From positions 343,876 through 407,875 of the forward strand of contig NPFB01000053.1 in assembly GCA_014084085.1 (NCBI GenBank): a stretch of DNA of 64,000 nt. Direction: 5' to 3'. Numbering within the stretch: position 1 is the first letter of the stretch; each line of letters opens with the position of its first letter. Positions 57,401 through 64,000 of this stretch are shown here, one piece after another. Source of the stretch: Hondaea fermentalgiana. Its lineage: Eukaryota > Sar > Bigyra > Thraustochytrida > Thraustochytriidae. The notes beneath the pieces are model-generated. The model made no database searches, was not told the DNA's origin, and saw only the letters and a program-made list of their open reading frames with translations. Made by a program: the position numbers and the translations under genes.

Positions 57401-60400
57401 ACCAAATTTGCTGCAGCTTCTAGAGCCACGAATGAGAACGATAGCGACGAAGGCTCGAGCGACGACGACGACGATAATGGAGACGAGGATGGCATGTCCG
57501 GAGATACGCATGGATCAGGAAGCGAGAGACGCAATGCAGGAAACCAACTCATGATTCCCTTGCGCAGGAGAGACACTGCGCAGCCAACCCGCAGCACGCT
57601 TGCATTTCGCCAGCTGAAGCTGATTCGCCGCAAGCTCTTCAATCAGTACCTCTTTGCAGCAGTCCGTCGCGGCCAGATCCACTCTGTCAACATTTTGCTT
57701 TCGAAACGATCGAGTATGCACGTGGGCGCCAACCTTAACGCCATCGACGAATATGGGCACACGCCTTTGTATATTGCCATTAAGCGTGGCCAACTCGCCA
57801 CGGCCAAACGGCTTCTAGCGCTTGGTGCCAATCTCGAGCTGCGTGATATCAATGGTCTTACGCCGCTGGCCCTATGCGCGTACCTGGGCAATCTCAAACT
57901 GTGCATGGAGCTCGTGCAGAATCAAGCACGCATTCTGGTGTGTGACGCCATGGGCTTCACACCGCTGCATCTTGCTGCGAACCAAGGCCACGTCGAGGTG
58001 TGCAAGTATCTTACGGAGCGCCTGCAGCAGGAGCATCAGAGTAACGAGATTGTCGACCTGAACGCAGACATGGTCGATTACTCGGCAGCGGACGCCTTAG
58101 CGGAAGGCAACGTCATGGAACGGGACTCTGATGACGAGGGCAGTTCCGCGATGGGACGCTCGCGTCGAAGCTTTCGGACGATGGCAACAGGGTCGACAAA
58201 CGCGGGCCAAGCCCAGGCCCGATGGAAGCTCTTTCGAATCGTGTTTCGTTCCCGTGCCATGGGCAGTGAAAGGTCCAAGGTGGGCCGAATTATCCCTGCA
58301 GAGGGTCTCACGGCATCCAAGAACTGGCAAACGGACCAAGTTGACCAGGTCTCCCCACTGCGTCGAATGCCGACTCGCCAGAGCACGCGGCTCTCCGGTC
58401 AATCGGAAGCCCTCTTCAATCAAAGCACGCCGCGCGAAGGAATCGCTTCAGTGCAGACAGGTTTGATGCCAAGCCGCACTACGCAGAAACTCTTGCGGTC
58501 AGGAAGCGACCTGGGCGAGGCAGCGGCACAGTCACGACTTTCGGGGTACCCGCCATTGTCGCTTGCAGTGCAATCAGACAATATTGAAATTGTGGAGCTT
58601 CTCATCAAGTACGGAGCAAACCCGATGCTCGCCGACGGCCCGGCAGCTATGTTCAGTCCATACGTGCGTGCCCTGCTTCGGCATATTGAGATGTGCGCCA
58701 AGGTTGAATATCTGCAGGATCGGATCTCGCGACGTGCGCTTTACGACTTGCAAACAGCTGGAACCCTCCGGGCAGATGAAAAACCGCCAAACAAGCTTGG
58801 ACAAGACGGTCGCAAGGTTGGGCCCGGGGGAGCTTCCATGCGACAATCGGGTAGCTCGCTCATTCCGATGGACACCTATCGCGGCGATCCAGTCTCGGGC
58901 GATCAAAATAGCTTTGACTACGTCGACCCCAACGCGCTGAATCTGACGAATCGTACGCAATCACAGCGGACGCCCGGTAGCATGACCCCAAAGTCGTTGC
59001 CACCCATTGGGATTCCAGGTCGCAAACACTTTGGCATGGTCAAACGATTGGACACGCGAATCGGAAACCTTTTCGGCTTTGCTGGCGGCGAAGGCGGCGC
59101 TCAAGACATGCAAGAGCGCGTTGCCCCTGATATCGGTCCGGATGGCCCCTCGGGCGTTACGGGAAACATTAACACACAGCAAGTGAGTTCCACGCGCGAG
59201 CTCGATCAGTTGTTAGAAAAGGCACAGGATGAGCGTGCAAAGGCAGCTCGCATGGTGGAGGTGATGAATCGATCATCCAAGGTGAGCGCATGGCGAAGGC
59301 GGACGGCCATCAAGATGTGTGTCAAAGAGACAAGTCTTTTGCTCATCCTTATCATCTCATTCGGTTGCCTTGTGCAGCTCTCGCCAGACTACGGGATCGA
59401 ATCCGAGGGGGAATGGGCGGACCAGCTACGTGGACATCTTGCGGAAAGCACTGCGAGTATTGACGGCCCAGCGGACTTTTTGGATTGGGTCCAACATAAG
59501 TTTGTCGGCGAGGAGCTTTTGCGGGCTGCGAATCGCACTGCATGGCGTGGGAAGAACTTTGTTTTTGGCGGGATTGCTCTCGATATGTATGAGCACAACG
59601 CACTTGAAGAGCTTGATAATGCCCAGCTGACCACAATCGCAAGTCTTGACACCTCGACAGAGTATCAGACGTCGCTGCTGCCGCAAGCTGACAAGGAGGA
59701 GCTCTTGGATATCCTGACGAGCGAGACAGGGAACTGGACCCAGAACGAAGTTCATATCCTCTCTCTCACCTTCAACCTGTACAACCCATTTTACGAAGTG
59801 TACGGCATCGCTGAAGTGCGGCAAACCTCCTCGTTTGTGGGGCTGAACAGCTTGGATGTGGATGTGAAACCCTTTCGACTTCACTATGGCAGGTTTCCGC
59901 CGTCTCGATCATTTCAGCTGGCTGTGTTGATTATGGTCATTTGCTTCACCATCACCAAGCTGCGAAGCTGGGTTCGTGCTCGGCACCGTTCGCGAGGGCG
60001 GCGAACAGAGGAATGGGTGATTGAGTTTTTGCTTTTGGGCATTCTCATTTTTGACATTTACGTCTACGAGGTCACAAAAGATGTGACGCCAGACTACACA
60101 TCGAGCGAGCGACTGGATCTGTCGCAAGCCTACCGCTTGCTTGAGGTTGAGCGGAGATTCTTTGCCATCTACTTTTTGCTCAGTGTGCTGCCGCTGCTCA
60201 AGGCGACGCAGACGATTCCGTCGATAGGGCCTGTGGTCGTGGCGCTGCTGAGCACCATGACGAATACGGCCGTTCTCATCTATTTGCTCGTTATTTCGAC
60301 GGCGTGCTTTTTGCTCACGCTTACTTTTCACGTTGGCTTTGGCATTTCTGTCTCGCAGTTCGCCACCATGATTACAACCTTTGAGAGCCTTTTTCTCACG

Positions 60401-60880
60401 CCATTTGTGGAGACTTGGGACGGCATCATAACAAGTTCGCACTCTTCATATCTCGGTGCTGTGCTCGCGGTATTTTACATTCTCTTTGCGACAATTTCGC
60501 TCAATCTGCTCATAGCTATTGTGACAGACGTGTATCCGAGCGCTCGCGCTGCGTCGGATCGTGAGTGGGAGGAGATAATCACGGGCGGAATCGAAGACAA
60601 CTTGCGGGATTTGCTGCACCGGCAGAACATTTCGCAAAAAGATCTCCGCATCGAGACGTGGAATGAGGCCAAGCTACTCACGGGTCGGGATGGACGAAAG
60701 CATTGGGTCGCTTCGGATGCTGTGAACGACGACGAAGGCTGCGAGGCCGGAGCGCCAGCCATGGATGGGAGCTCTTCGCATCAAAGTACTAACGACAAGC
60801 TCGCAGCGCTTTCTGAACAGATACGGCAGCTCACTTCTATTGTTGAAAGTTTGCGCGCAGCTCCAGGTGCAACCGACTAA
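54434..60880 (+). CDS. Nicotinamidase-ankyrin-RyR-TRP/polycystin channel fusion ('chanzyme')
   Basis: 2,148 residues in one uninterrupted frame. Residues 8-213 are a nicotinamidase/isochorismatase-fold domain (nicotinamide to nicotinate plus ammonia in NAD salvage) with the catalytic triad D16, K132 and C164 ('ATDYCVQYT') and metal ligands D57, H59 and H94 ('DWHPYNH', 'WPDHCVQGT'). Residues about 285-580 are degenerate ankyrin repeats, and 616-692 a Cys-rich UBR-box-like zinc module. Two RyR domains follow (about 717-798 and 893-976, 'VWA...GWRYG' type), then an acidic linker and a second ankyrin block (about 1070-1200, plus one repeat at 1372-1402). The membrane part has S1 at about 1632-1650, an extracytosolic S1-S2 loop of about 175 residues (polycystin/TRPML-like, sequons at 1700 and 1767), S2 1826-1846, S3 1861-1880, S4 1905-1922, S5 1932-1967, a pore region 1970-2000, and S6 2005-2032 ('AVFYILFATISLNLLIAIVTDVY'). 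A short coiled coil ends the protein. The enzyme would lie on the cytosolic side. Confidence 0.93.
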   Translation: MPGRETKPVRALLIIDCQNDFIPSEDGSLAVPDAEAVLPVINKLRSKEFDFVYLCLDWHPYNHCSFRTNNPGADLFEVVHLPTTGNAQIMWPDHCVQGTHGAELHKDLKIEVSDIYTYAGCNPQRDSYSVFKDNGSTVLTEMRDLLEESAVTEIYAVGLATDYCVQYTLLDAKSLLQGVEVFFIQDGCRGISDAGVKGAVDAFKSEKVHIISSGGPELGRIADRKIRIDGGLELLKRNDRVTMFSEVDRIYESVIFRTAQGKAWEEDLANLVRSVIVNQLCSWSGKNALHACCEMGDIRTLEHLIRVAGKGLNLGMRTRKDENALMLAIQSKDPTHRADIVRLLLDTADEGQRRELLFGQSLQFRLSALMFACRDGLPDVVSILLEAECSSSLKLRSAFGKTALMFACISNTQDHAAIVEMLLRSQAKLEDRFAMLQETDKERWNSLHFSAKSGSFARVDWSRALDGYENMSRLPINAKTLSGITFLHLAAFNGRSEVIRALIDNCAPNRKRRMMEAILKKGLRHRVKVNVPIKGLGHTELDLAIQRRHLECARLLLRLGCYAGTSSQEQMQELLHRLVLMGDVEACESILNFADENRVTIDDALVETTQRIEHPETCTVSFANRTDPVAQFLYKCEICGASVCLVCKDRCHGPAACRQAYLKLDFEHFPDKGWEPCGTVVSQCGCDRDTCCATAATDVREIEGYRFIPHPVRTSAVHLNAELLRLSHSIARNMHNVWAQSLSELGWRYGRDKDPDEKVHPHLLPFDSLSIEGAKYNMDMSVETLKVILSLGYEIHRRVEAPRFGRNDTTTTDPSTTPNAALSSSSSREPVQQDPVMLTKALSMMASDSTMKQRKIKLGVTSADLLAGTGNKYSEFAWDISRPDCVPLNTSGVELPKELATLTERIASNSHEVWASEKIRQGWRYAPSRNIRKDLKLNSSLVPYYVLTREEKEQLLQGARETMKVILMTGWVVHPKTRASDSSGSKGPKTKFAAASRATNENDSDEGSSDDDDDNGDEDGMSGDTHGSGSERRNAGNQLMIPLRRRDTAQPTRSTLAFRQLKLIRRKLFNQYLFAAVRRGQIHSVNILLSKRSSMHVGANLNAIDEYGHTPLYIAIKRGQLATAKRLLALGANLELRDINGLTPLALCAYLGNLKLCMELVQNQARILVCDAMGFTPLHLAANQGHVEVCKYLTERLQQEHQSNEIVDLNADMVDYSAADALAEGNVMERDSDDEGSSAMGRSRRSFRTMATGSTNAGQAQARWKLFRIVFRSRAMGSERSKVGRIIPAEGLTASKNWQTDQVDQVSPLRRMPTRQSTRLSGQSEALFNQSTPREGIASVQTGLMPSRTTQKLLRSGSDLGEAAAQSRLSGYPPLSLAVQSDNIEIVELLIKYGANPMLADGPAAMFSPYVRALLRHIEMCAKVEYLQDRISRRALYDLQTAGTLRADEKPPNKLGQDGRKVGPGGASMRQSGSSLIPMDTYRGDPVSGDQNSFDYVDPNALNLTNRTQSQRTPGSMTPKSLPPIGIPGRKHFGMVKRLDTRIGNLFGFAGGEGGAQDMQERVAPDIGPDGPSGVTGNINTQQVSSTRELDQLLEKAQDERAKAARMVEVMNRSSKVSAWRRRTAIKMCVKETSLLLILIISFGCLVQLSPDYGIESEGEWADQLRGHLAESTASIDGPADFLDWVQHKFVGEELLRAANRTAWRGKNFVFGGIALDMYEHNALEELDNAQLTTIASLDTSTEYQTSLLPQADKEELLDILTSETGNWTQNEVHILSLTFNLYNPFYEVYGIAEVRQTSSFVGLNSLDVDVKPFRLHYGRFPPSRSFQLAVLIMVICFTITKLRSWVRARHRSRGRRTEEWVIEFLLLGILIFDIYVYEVTKDVTPDYTSSERLDLSQAYRLLEVERRFFAIYFLLSVLPLLKATQTIPSIGPVVVALLSTMTNTAVLIYLLVISTACFLLTLTFHVGFGISVSQFATMITTFESLFLTPFVETWDGIITSSHSSYLGAVLAVFYILFATISLNLLIAIVTDVYPSARAASDREWEEIITGGIEDNLRDLLHRQNISQKDLRIETWNEAKLLTGRDGRKHWVASDAVNDDEGCEAGAPAMDGSSSHQSTNDKLAALSEQIRQLTSIVESLRAAPGATD

Positions 60881-60986
60881 TTTTTCTTCTTATATTTGGA
60901 AAAGGGATTTAGCTCATATTATAAAGAACGATCTATTTCGATTATCACCTTCGTACCCACTACGACATTACTTTGATCGAAACGAG

Positions 60987-62822
60987 TCAGGTGGACTCCT
61001 CGTCGGATGAGTCGAAGACTGACTTTGATGGGCGCAAGCCGCCTTGGTGCGAGCTGTTGCGCGAACCTGAAGGAGGACGAAGGTCATCTGTCCTTGCATT
61101 CTCATCTTCACTTTGCTCGGACTCGCTATCAAAGAGACTTGCAAAGAGTTTGCGCTGATACATCTTTTGCGCCGCTTTGGCGTCGATGGGCTCTTCTGCT
61201 TGGACATTTTCGACAATGCCTTTTGCTTGGGTGGGGGGGGACTCTGTGGGTTCTTGCGTAGACGTATCGGGCTTTGGAAAACCAAACGTGCTTGTGGCCT
61301 CACTCGTAGCCAAAAGCAGCGGCACATTTCCAGAGGCAGTCTGCTGCCGCGTTGGTATTCGTGGAGGCAACTGACTTGTACGTGTGGGACGCGGAGGTGG
61401 TTTGCCAAAAGCCGTTTGGGCGTTGTTCTGCGAATGATCCGATAGCGGCGACAAGTGGGATAGGTTCTGCGTGGGTCGCACGGGTAGAGGTGTGCGTTCG
61501 GAAAGAGTCACTGCAGCTGGCTGACAGGGCGTAGTAGCCTGAGACCTTTTATTCTGGTCAAATGGTTTGGCTTTGCCATGCACACCCTCTTGATTCGGAG
61601 TATCAACTTCTTTTTCAGGATGAGCGAGAGTTCCACGCTCAACCCGCTCAGACATGTTTGTCGCGAGGAAGCTTGGTCGCACGGGCCGCCTGGCTCTCTC
61701 CAAAGTAGCCGGCGCGTTGGACGCACTTGGCGTCTTTTCATTCTCTGTTTGATCTGGCACTGTGTCCATCGAGGACCGCGCAGGATTGGAGGTCTGCTGG
61801 ACGGATGCTTCGACTGCAATAAGGTCCGCCAGCTTGCTTGAGGGCTGCGGTGCATTTGAAGCATCGTAGCTTCGTTGCGCATGTTTCGCGAGGGAGTCAG
61901 CCAAGGACTGTCGAAAGTCTGTGTGATGGCCGGAAGGTGATTCTTGCGCTCGGACCTCGACATCGCCAACGCTCAATTTGTGAGGAGAAGGTTCATTTTG
62001 AAGGTTTCCAGTGTTAAAATCCGTAGACTCGCTTGATGGAAAAATCCCCAGAGCTTCTGCATTGGAGATAAGTCCATCAAGGTCCGCTTCGGAGTCGTTT
62101 GGCGCGGATGAAGGAGATGATGTTGGTGGTGATGGTGGCCAGGGTTTAAATTTTCTTTGTTGGAACAATGCTGGGTCAATGGGCGATGCAACGGCCGCAT
62201 TGTGAAGCATTTGGGATATGGCGTCATGTGTGAGGTTTCCTTTGGGCTTGGGTGTCTCCTGGTTGTGCGCTTGTTTATGTTGATGGTCAAGATGTGGATT
62301 TGAATTGCCTCGGAGAACACCATCATCATCATCATCCTGAACGCTGTTCTGTATAAATTGAGAGTGTGAGAGAAGGGCAAAGCGGTGACGAACAGCATCG
62401 AGATCGGTTGCTGTGGTGTATGCGTTTTCTTCCAAGCTCCTCACAGCCTCTTGCAGACCCTGTGCGCGAGCGCAAAGCGCGTCTGCGAAGGCGTCAAGAT
62501 AAGCTCTAAGCGGGTCTTGCTGTTGCTGGTGTTGGCCTTTGCGCATCGTTGGCGGGTTTTTGTGTGCGTGATGTTGAGGTACTGCTCCGTCGGAGAGGCC
62601 GAGAGCAGTTGGGCTTGCGCTGTCTATGGTAGCGTTAACTCCGTTGCCCTTGGCGGCATCCTGAGCGTGAATGACTTGCGTCTCCTGAGGCGACGAAGAC
62701 GACGACGGGGTGGGTCTGGGCTCTTGAGGGCGCGCAGGGCTATCTGTCTGGCCGCTGGGGCGAGCGAGGCTGCGCAAGAGGTCCTGGCGCCCAGAAAGCG
62801 GGGCAGCCACGTCGAGGTCCAT
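60987..62822 (-). CDS. Short FAM21/WASHC2-like protein, mostly disordered
   Basis: 611 residues. Only residues about 104-165 look folded: a helical stretch ending 'FALLSHSQFIQNSVQDDDDD'. This closely follows the head-domain ending of WASH-complex subunit FAM21, where a long helix ends in 'L(A/S)xTQFIENRVYDEE'. The rest is Pro/Ser/Thr/Gln-rich. The C-terminus holds acidic Leu-Phe/Phe-Asp motifs ('SLFDSESEQSEDE', 'SVFDSSDEEST') like the LFa motifs with which FAM21 binds retromer. FAM21 recruits the actin-nucleating WASH complex to endosomes. The assignment rests on one helix and two motifs, so an unrelated disordered protein remains possible. It is convergent with the channel gene, only 106 bp between stops. 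Confidence 0.6.
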   Translation of the reverse strand: MDLDVAAPLSGRQDLLRSLARPSGQTDSPARPQEPRPTPSSSSSPQETQVIHAQDAAKGNGVNATIDSASPTALGLSDGAVPQHHAHKNPPTMRKGQHQQQQDPLRAYLDAFADALCARAQGLQEAVRSLEENAYTTATDLDAVRHRFALLSHSQFIQNSVQDDDDDGVLRGNSNPHLDHQHKQAHNQETPKPKGNLTHDAISQMLHNAAVASPIDPALFQQRKFKPWPPSPPTSSPSSAPNDSEADLDGLISNAEALGIFPSSESTDFNTGNLQNEPSPHKLSVGDVEVRAQESPSGHHTDFRQSLADSLAKHAQRSYDASNAPQPSSKLADLIAVEASVQQTSNPARSSMDTVPDQTENEKTPSASNAPATLERARRPVRPSFLATNMSERVERGTLAHPEKEVDTPNQEGVHGKAKPFDQNKRSQATTPCQPAAVTLSERTPLPVRPTQNLSHLSPLSDHSQNNAQTAFGKPPPRPTRTSQLPPRIPTRQQTASGNVPLLLATSEATSTFGFPKPDTSTQEPTESPPTQAKGIVENVQAEEPIDAKAAQKMYQRKLFASLFDSESEQSEDENARTDDLRPPSGSRNSSHQGGLRPSKSVFDSSDEEST

Positions 62823-63315
62823 CCTCGTCGTTCAAGTTGTCTGGATATGAATTTACTACTTACTAGGAGCCTACTACGCCTTGACCCTACTACTCTTCGC
62901 CCTCGAATCCAAAGTGCAAGACACATGAACAGTGGCAGAAACGAGTGCAGAAGCCCGGCAAGCTTTTCCCCAAGCCACCACCGGACGGACACATGGGGGC
63001 GGCATGGCTATGGCGATCTACGTATAGGAATGAAAACAATGTAGCTTCCGCTCGTTGATCAATCAACTCCATTGCAAAAATGTTGAGGTAGGCCTAGTAT
63101 GTGCGTGTACAATGAAAACAACGGCACAGCGAGCAGACAAGAAACTGGGCAATTCGCGTGGTGTTTATGCTCAAGAATGACGCGGCGCAAGAACTTTGGT
63201 TGGGAGAGAAAAAAGGGAAAAAGGGGGGCAGCTAGCTTTGCTCAAAAGGCTCAGGATAATCAGAAAAGGGTGTTGAATGCAGTTAGAAAGAAGGTCTGTC
63301 TGCACGCAAGCCCAC
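62823..63315. other. Intergenic: FAM21-like promoter and ETF-beta 3' region
   Basis: 493 bp. CTACTACTTACTAGG-type repeats lie next to the FAM21-like start (about 62853-62895); the rest is unremarkable. No gene seen. Confidence 0.55.
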
Positions 63316-64000
63316 TTAGAGCACGCCGGTCTCCTTGAGCTTGCTGATGACCTCATCAACAGACTCGACCTTGATACCGGCCTGGCGGACCGGGGGGTCC
63401 TCGACGGAGGTGTACTGCACGTGGGGCTCGAGCGAGAGGCCGAGGTCCTCGGCCTTGATCTCCTCGATCTTCTTCTTCTTGGCCTTCATGATGTTGGGGA
63501 GGGTGGCGTAGCGGGGCTCGTTGAGGCGAAGGTCAGCGGTGACGACAGCGGGGAGACCAAGATCGATCTTCTGAAGACCGCCGTCGATCTCGCGGGTGAC
63601 GTGGACCTTGTCGCCATCGACAGAAACCTCGGAGGCGAAGGCGGCGATGGGGGCGTCCATGAGGCCGGCGAGCATCTGGCCGGTCTGGTTGTTGTCACCG
63701 TCGATGGACTGCTTGCCCAGGATGTACATGTCGGGCGATTCCTTGGCGCCGAGGGCCTGGAGGACCTTGGCGACGGCGAGGGGCTGAAGCTCGGTGTCGT
63801 GGCGCATGTCGGTGACGACGTGAATGCCGCGGTCGGCGCCCATAGCGAGGGCGGTGCGGAGGGTCTCCTGGGCGGCCTTGGGGCCGACGGTGACGGCGAT
63901 GACCTCCTTGGCGACCTTCTTCTCCTTGAGGCGGACGGCCTCCTCGCAGGCGATCTCGCAGAAGGGGTTCATGGACATCTTGACGTTGGCGAGGTCGACA
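63316..64000 (-). CDS. ETFB: Electron transfer flavoprotein subunit beta, 5' end beyond the window
   Basis: The frame is open to the window edge (seven more codons, VDLANVK, before the internal Met at 63978), so about 227 residues of a roughly 255-residue protein are present; the N-terminal strand is missing. ETF is a mitochondrial alpha-beta dimer with FAD (and AMP in beta) that passes electrons from acyl-CoA dehydrogenases to ETF-ubiquinone oxidoreductase. Signatures are '[20 protein letters not shown]', '[14 protein letters not shown]', the AMP-site '[18 protein letters not shown]', and the recognition loop '[16 protein letters not shown]', whose Leu docks into the dehydrogenase and whose Lys residues are methylated in animals. 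The C-terminal '[15 protein letters not shown]' is also conserved. Codon choice is strongly C/G-ending (GAG, GTC, CTC, AAG), more uniform than in the neighbours, as expected for an abundantly expressed gene. Confidence 0.97.
   Translation of the reverse strand, partial: VDLANVKMSMNPFCEIACEEAVRLKEKKVAKEVIAVTVGPKAAQETLRTALAMGADRGIHVVTDMRHDTELQPLAVAKVLQALGAKESPDMYILGKQSIDGDNNQTGQMLAGLMDAPIAAFASEVSVDGDKVHVTREIDGGLQKIDLGLPAVVTADLRLNEPRYATLPNIMKAKKKKIEEIKAEDLGLSLEPHVQYTSVEDPPVRQAGIKVESVDEVISKLKETGVL

Overview
The window is nuclear DNA of a compact, GC-rich, intron-poor eukaryote. Nineteen protein genes can be supported. All but the two at the window edges are single uninterrupted ORFs, some of extreme size (2,148, 2,512 and about 3,000 residues). 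Typical eukaryotic families are present: PIG-N, CAF-1 p150, C2CD5, a PP6-type phosphatase, MT-A70, tectonic, ETF-beta and BCS1-type AAA ATPases. The tectonic homologue implies a flagellated stage. Intronless long genes, GC-rich promoters full of short tandem repeats and a ciliary gene together suggest a thraustochytrid/labyrinthulomycete stramenopile. That assignment is inference from gene style, not a database match. Three runs of exactly 100 N (10651-10750, 24078-24177, 53107-53206) are assembly gaps, all in promoter-like low-complexity DNA.

Layout. 1-7 kb: 3' part of a tectonic gene (+), a PP6-like phosphatase (-) and GPI ethanolamine-phosphate transferase 1 (-). 7-15 kb: three BCS1-like AAA ATPase paralogues in -/+/- orientation; the first two are divergent across a repeat-rich, gapped 1.9 kb spacer. 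15-24 kb: an amidohydrolase-fold secreted protein that looks catalytically altered (-), divergent from a TSTD2/TrhO-type rhodanese protein (+); a disordered protein with a strict 12-residue S-P repeat (-), divergent from an AlkB-like dioxygenase (+); and a membrane-anchored SEC14-domain protein (-). 24-34 kb: a 2.6 kb gene-free GC-rich stretch, then a giant C2CD5 homologue (-). 34-43.5 kb: a secreted two-repeat glycoprotein (+), an MT-A70-family methyltransferase with SPPW instead of DPPW (-) and CAF-1 large subunit (+). 43.5-54 kb: a 3,000-residue predicted alpha-solenoid protein (-) and a gapped promoter region. 54-64 kb: a nicotinamidase-ankyrin-RyR-TRP/polycystin channel fusion (+), a short FAM21/WASHC2-like protein (-) and the 3' part of ETF-beta (-, runs off the right edge).

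No operon logic applies; the genes are mostly independent housekeeping or signalling genes. Several pairs share short divergent promoters (16.8-17.0, 20.2-20.5, 33.9-34.4, 38.5-39.5 kb). The most notable item is the 54434-60880 gene. It joins an apparently intact nicotinamidase (all Asp/Lys/Cys and metal residues present) to a polycystin-like cation channel in one reading frame, a candidate enzyme-channel ('chanzyme') linking NAD/nicotinamide metabolism to ion flux. I saw no tRNA, rRNA, CRISPR, transposon or viral element.
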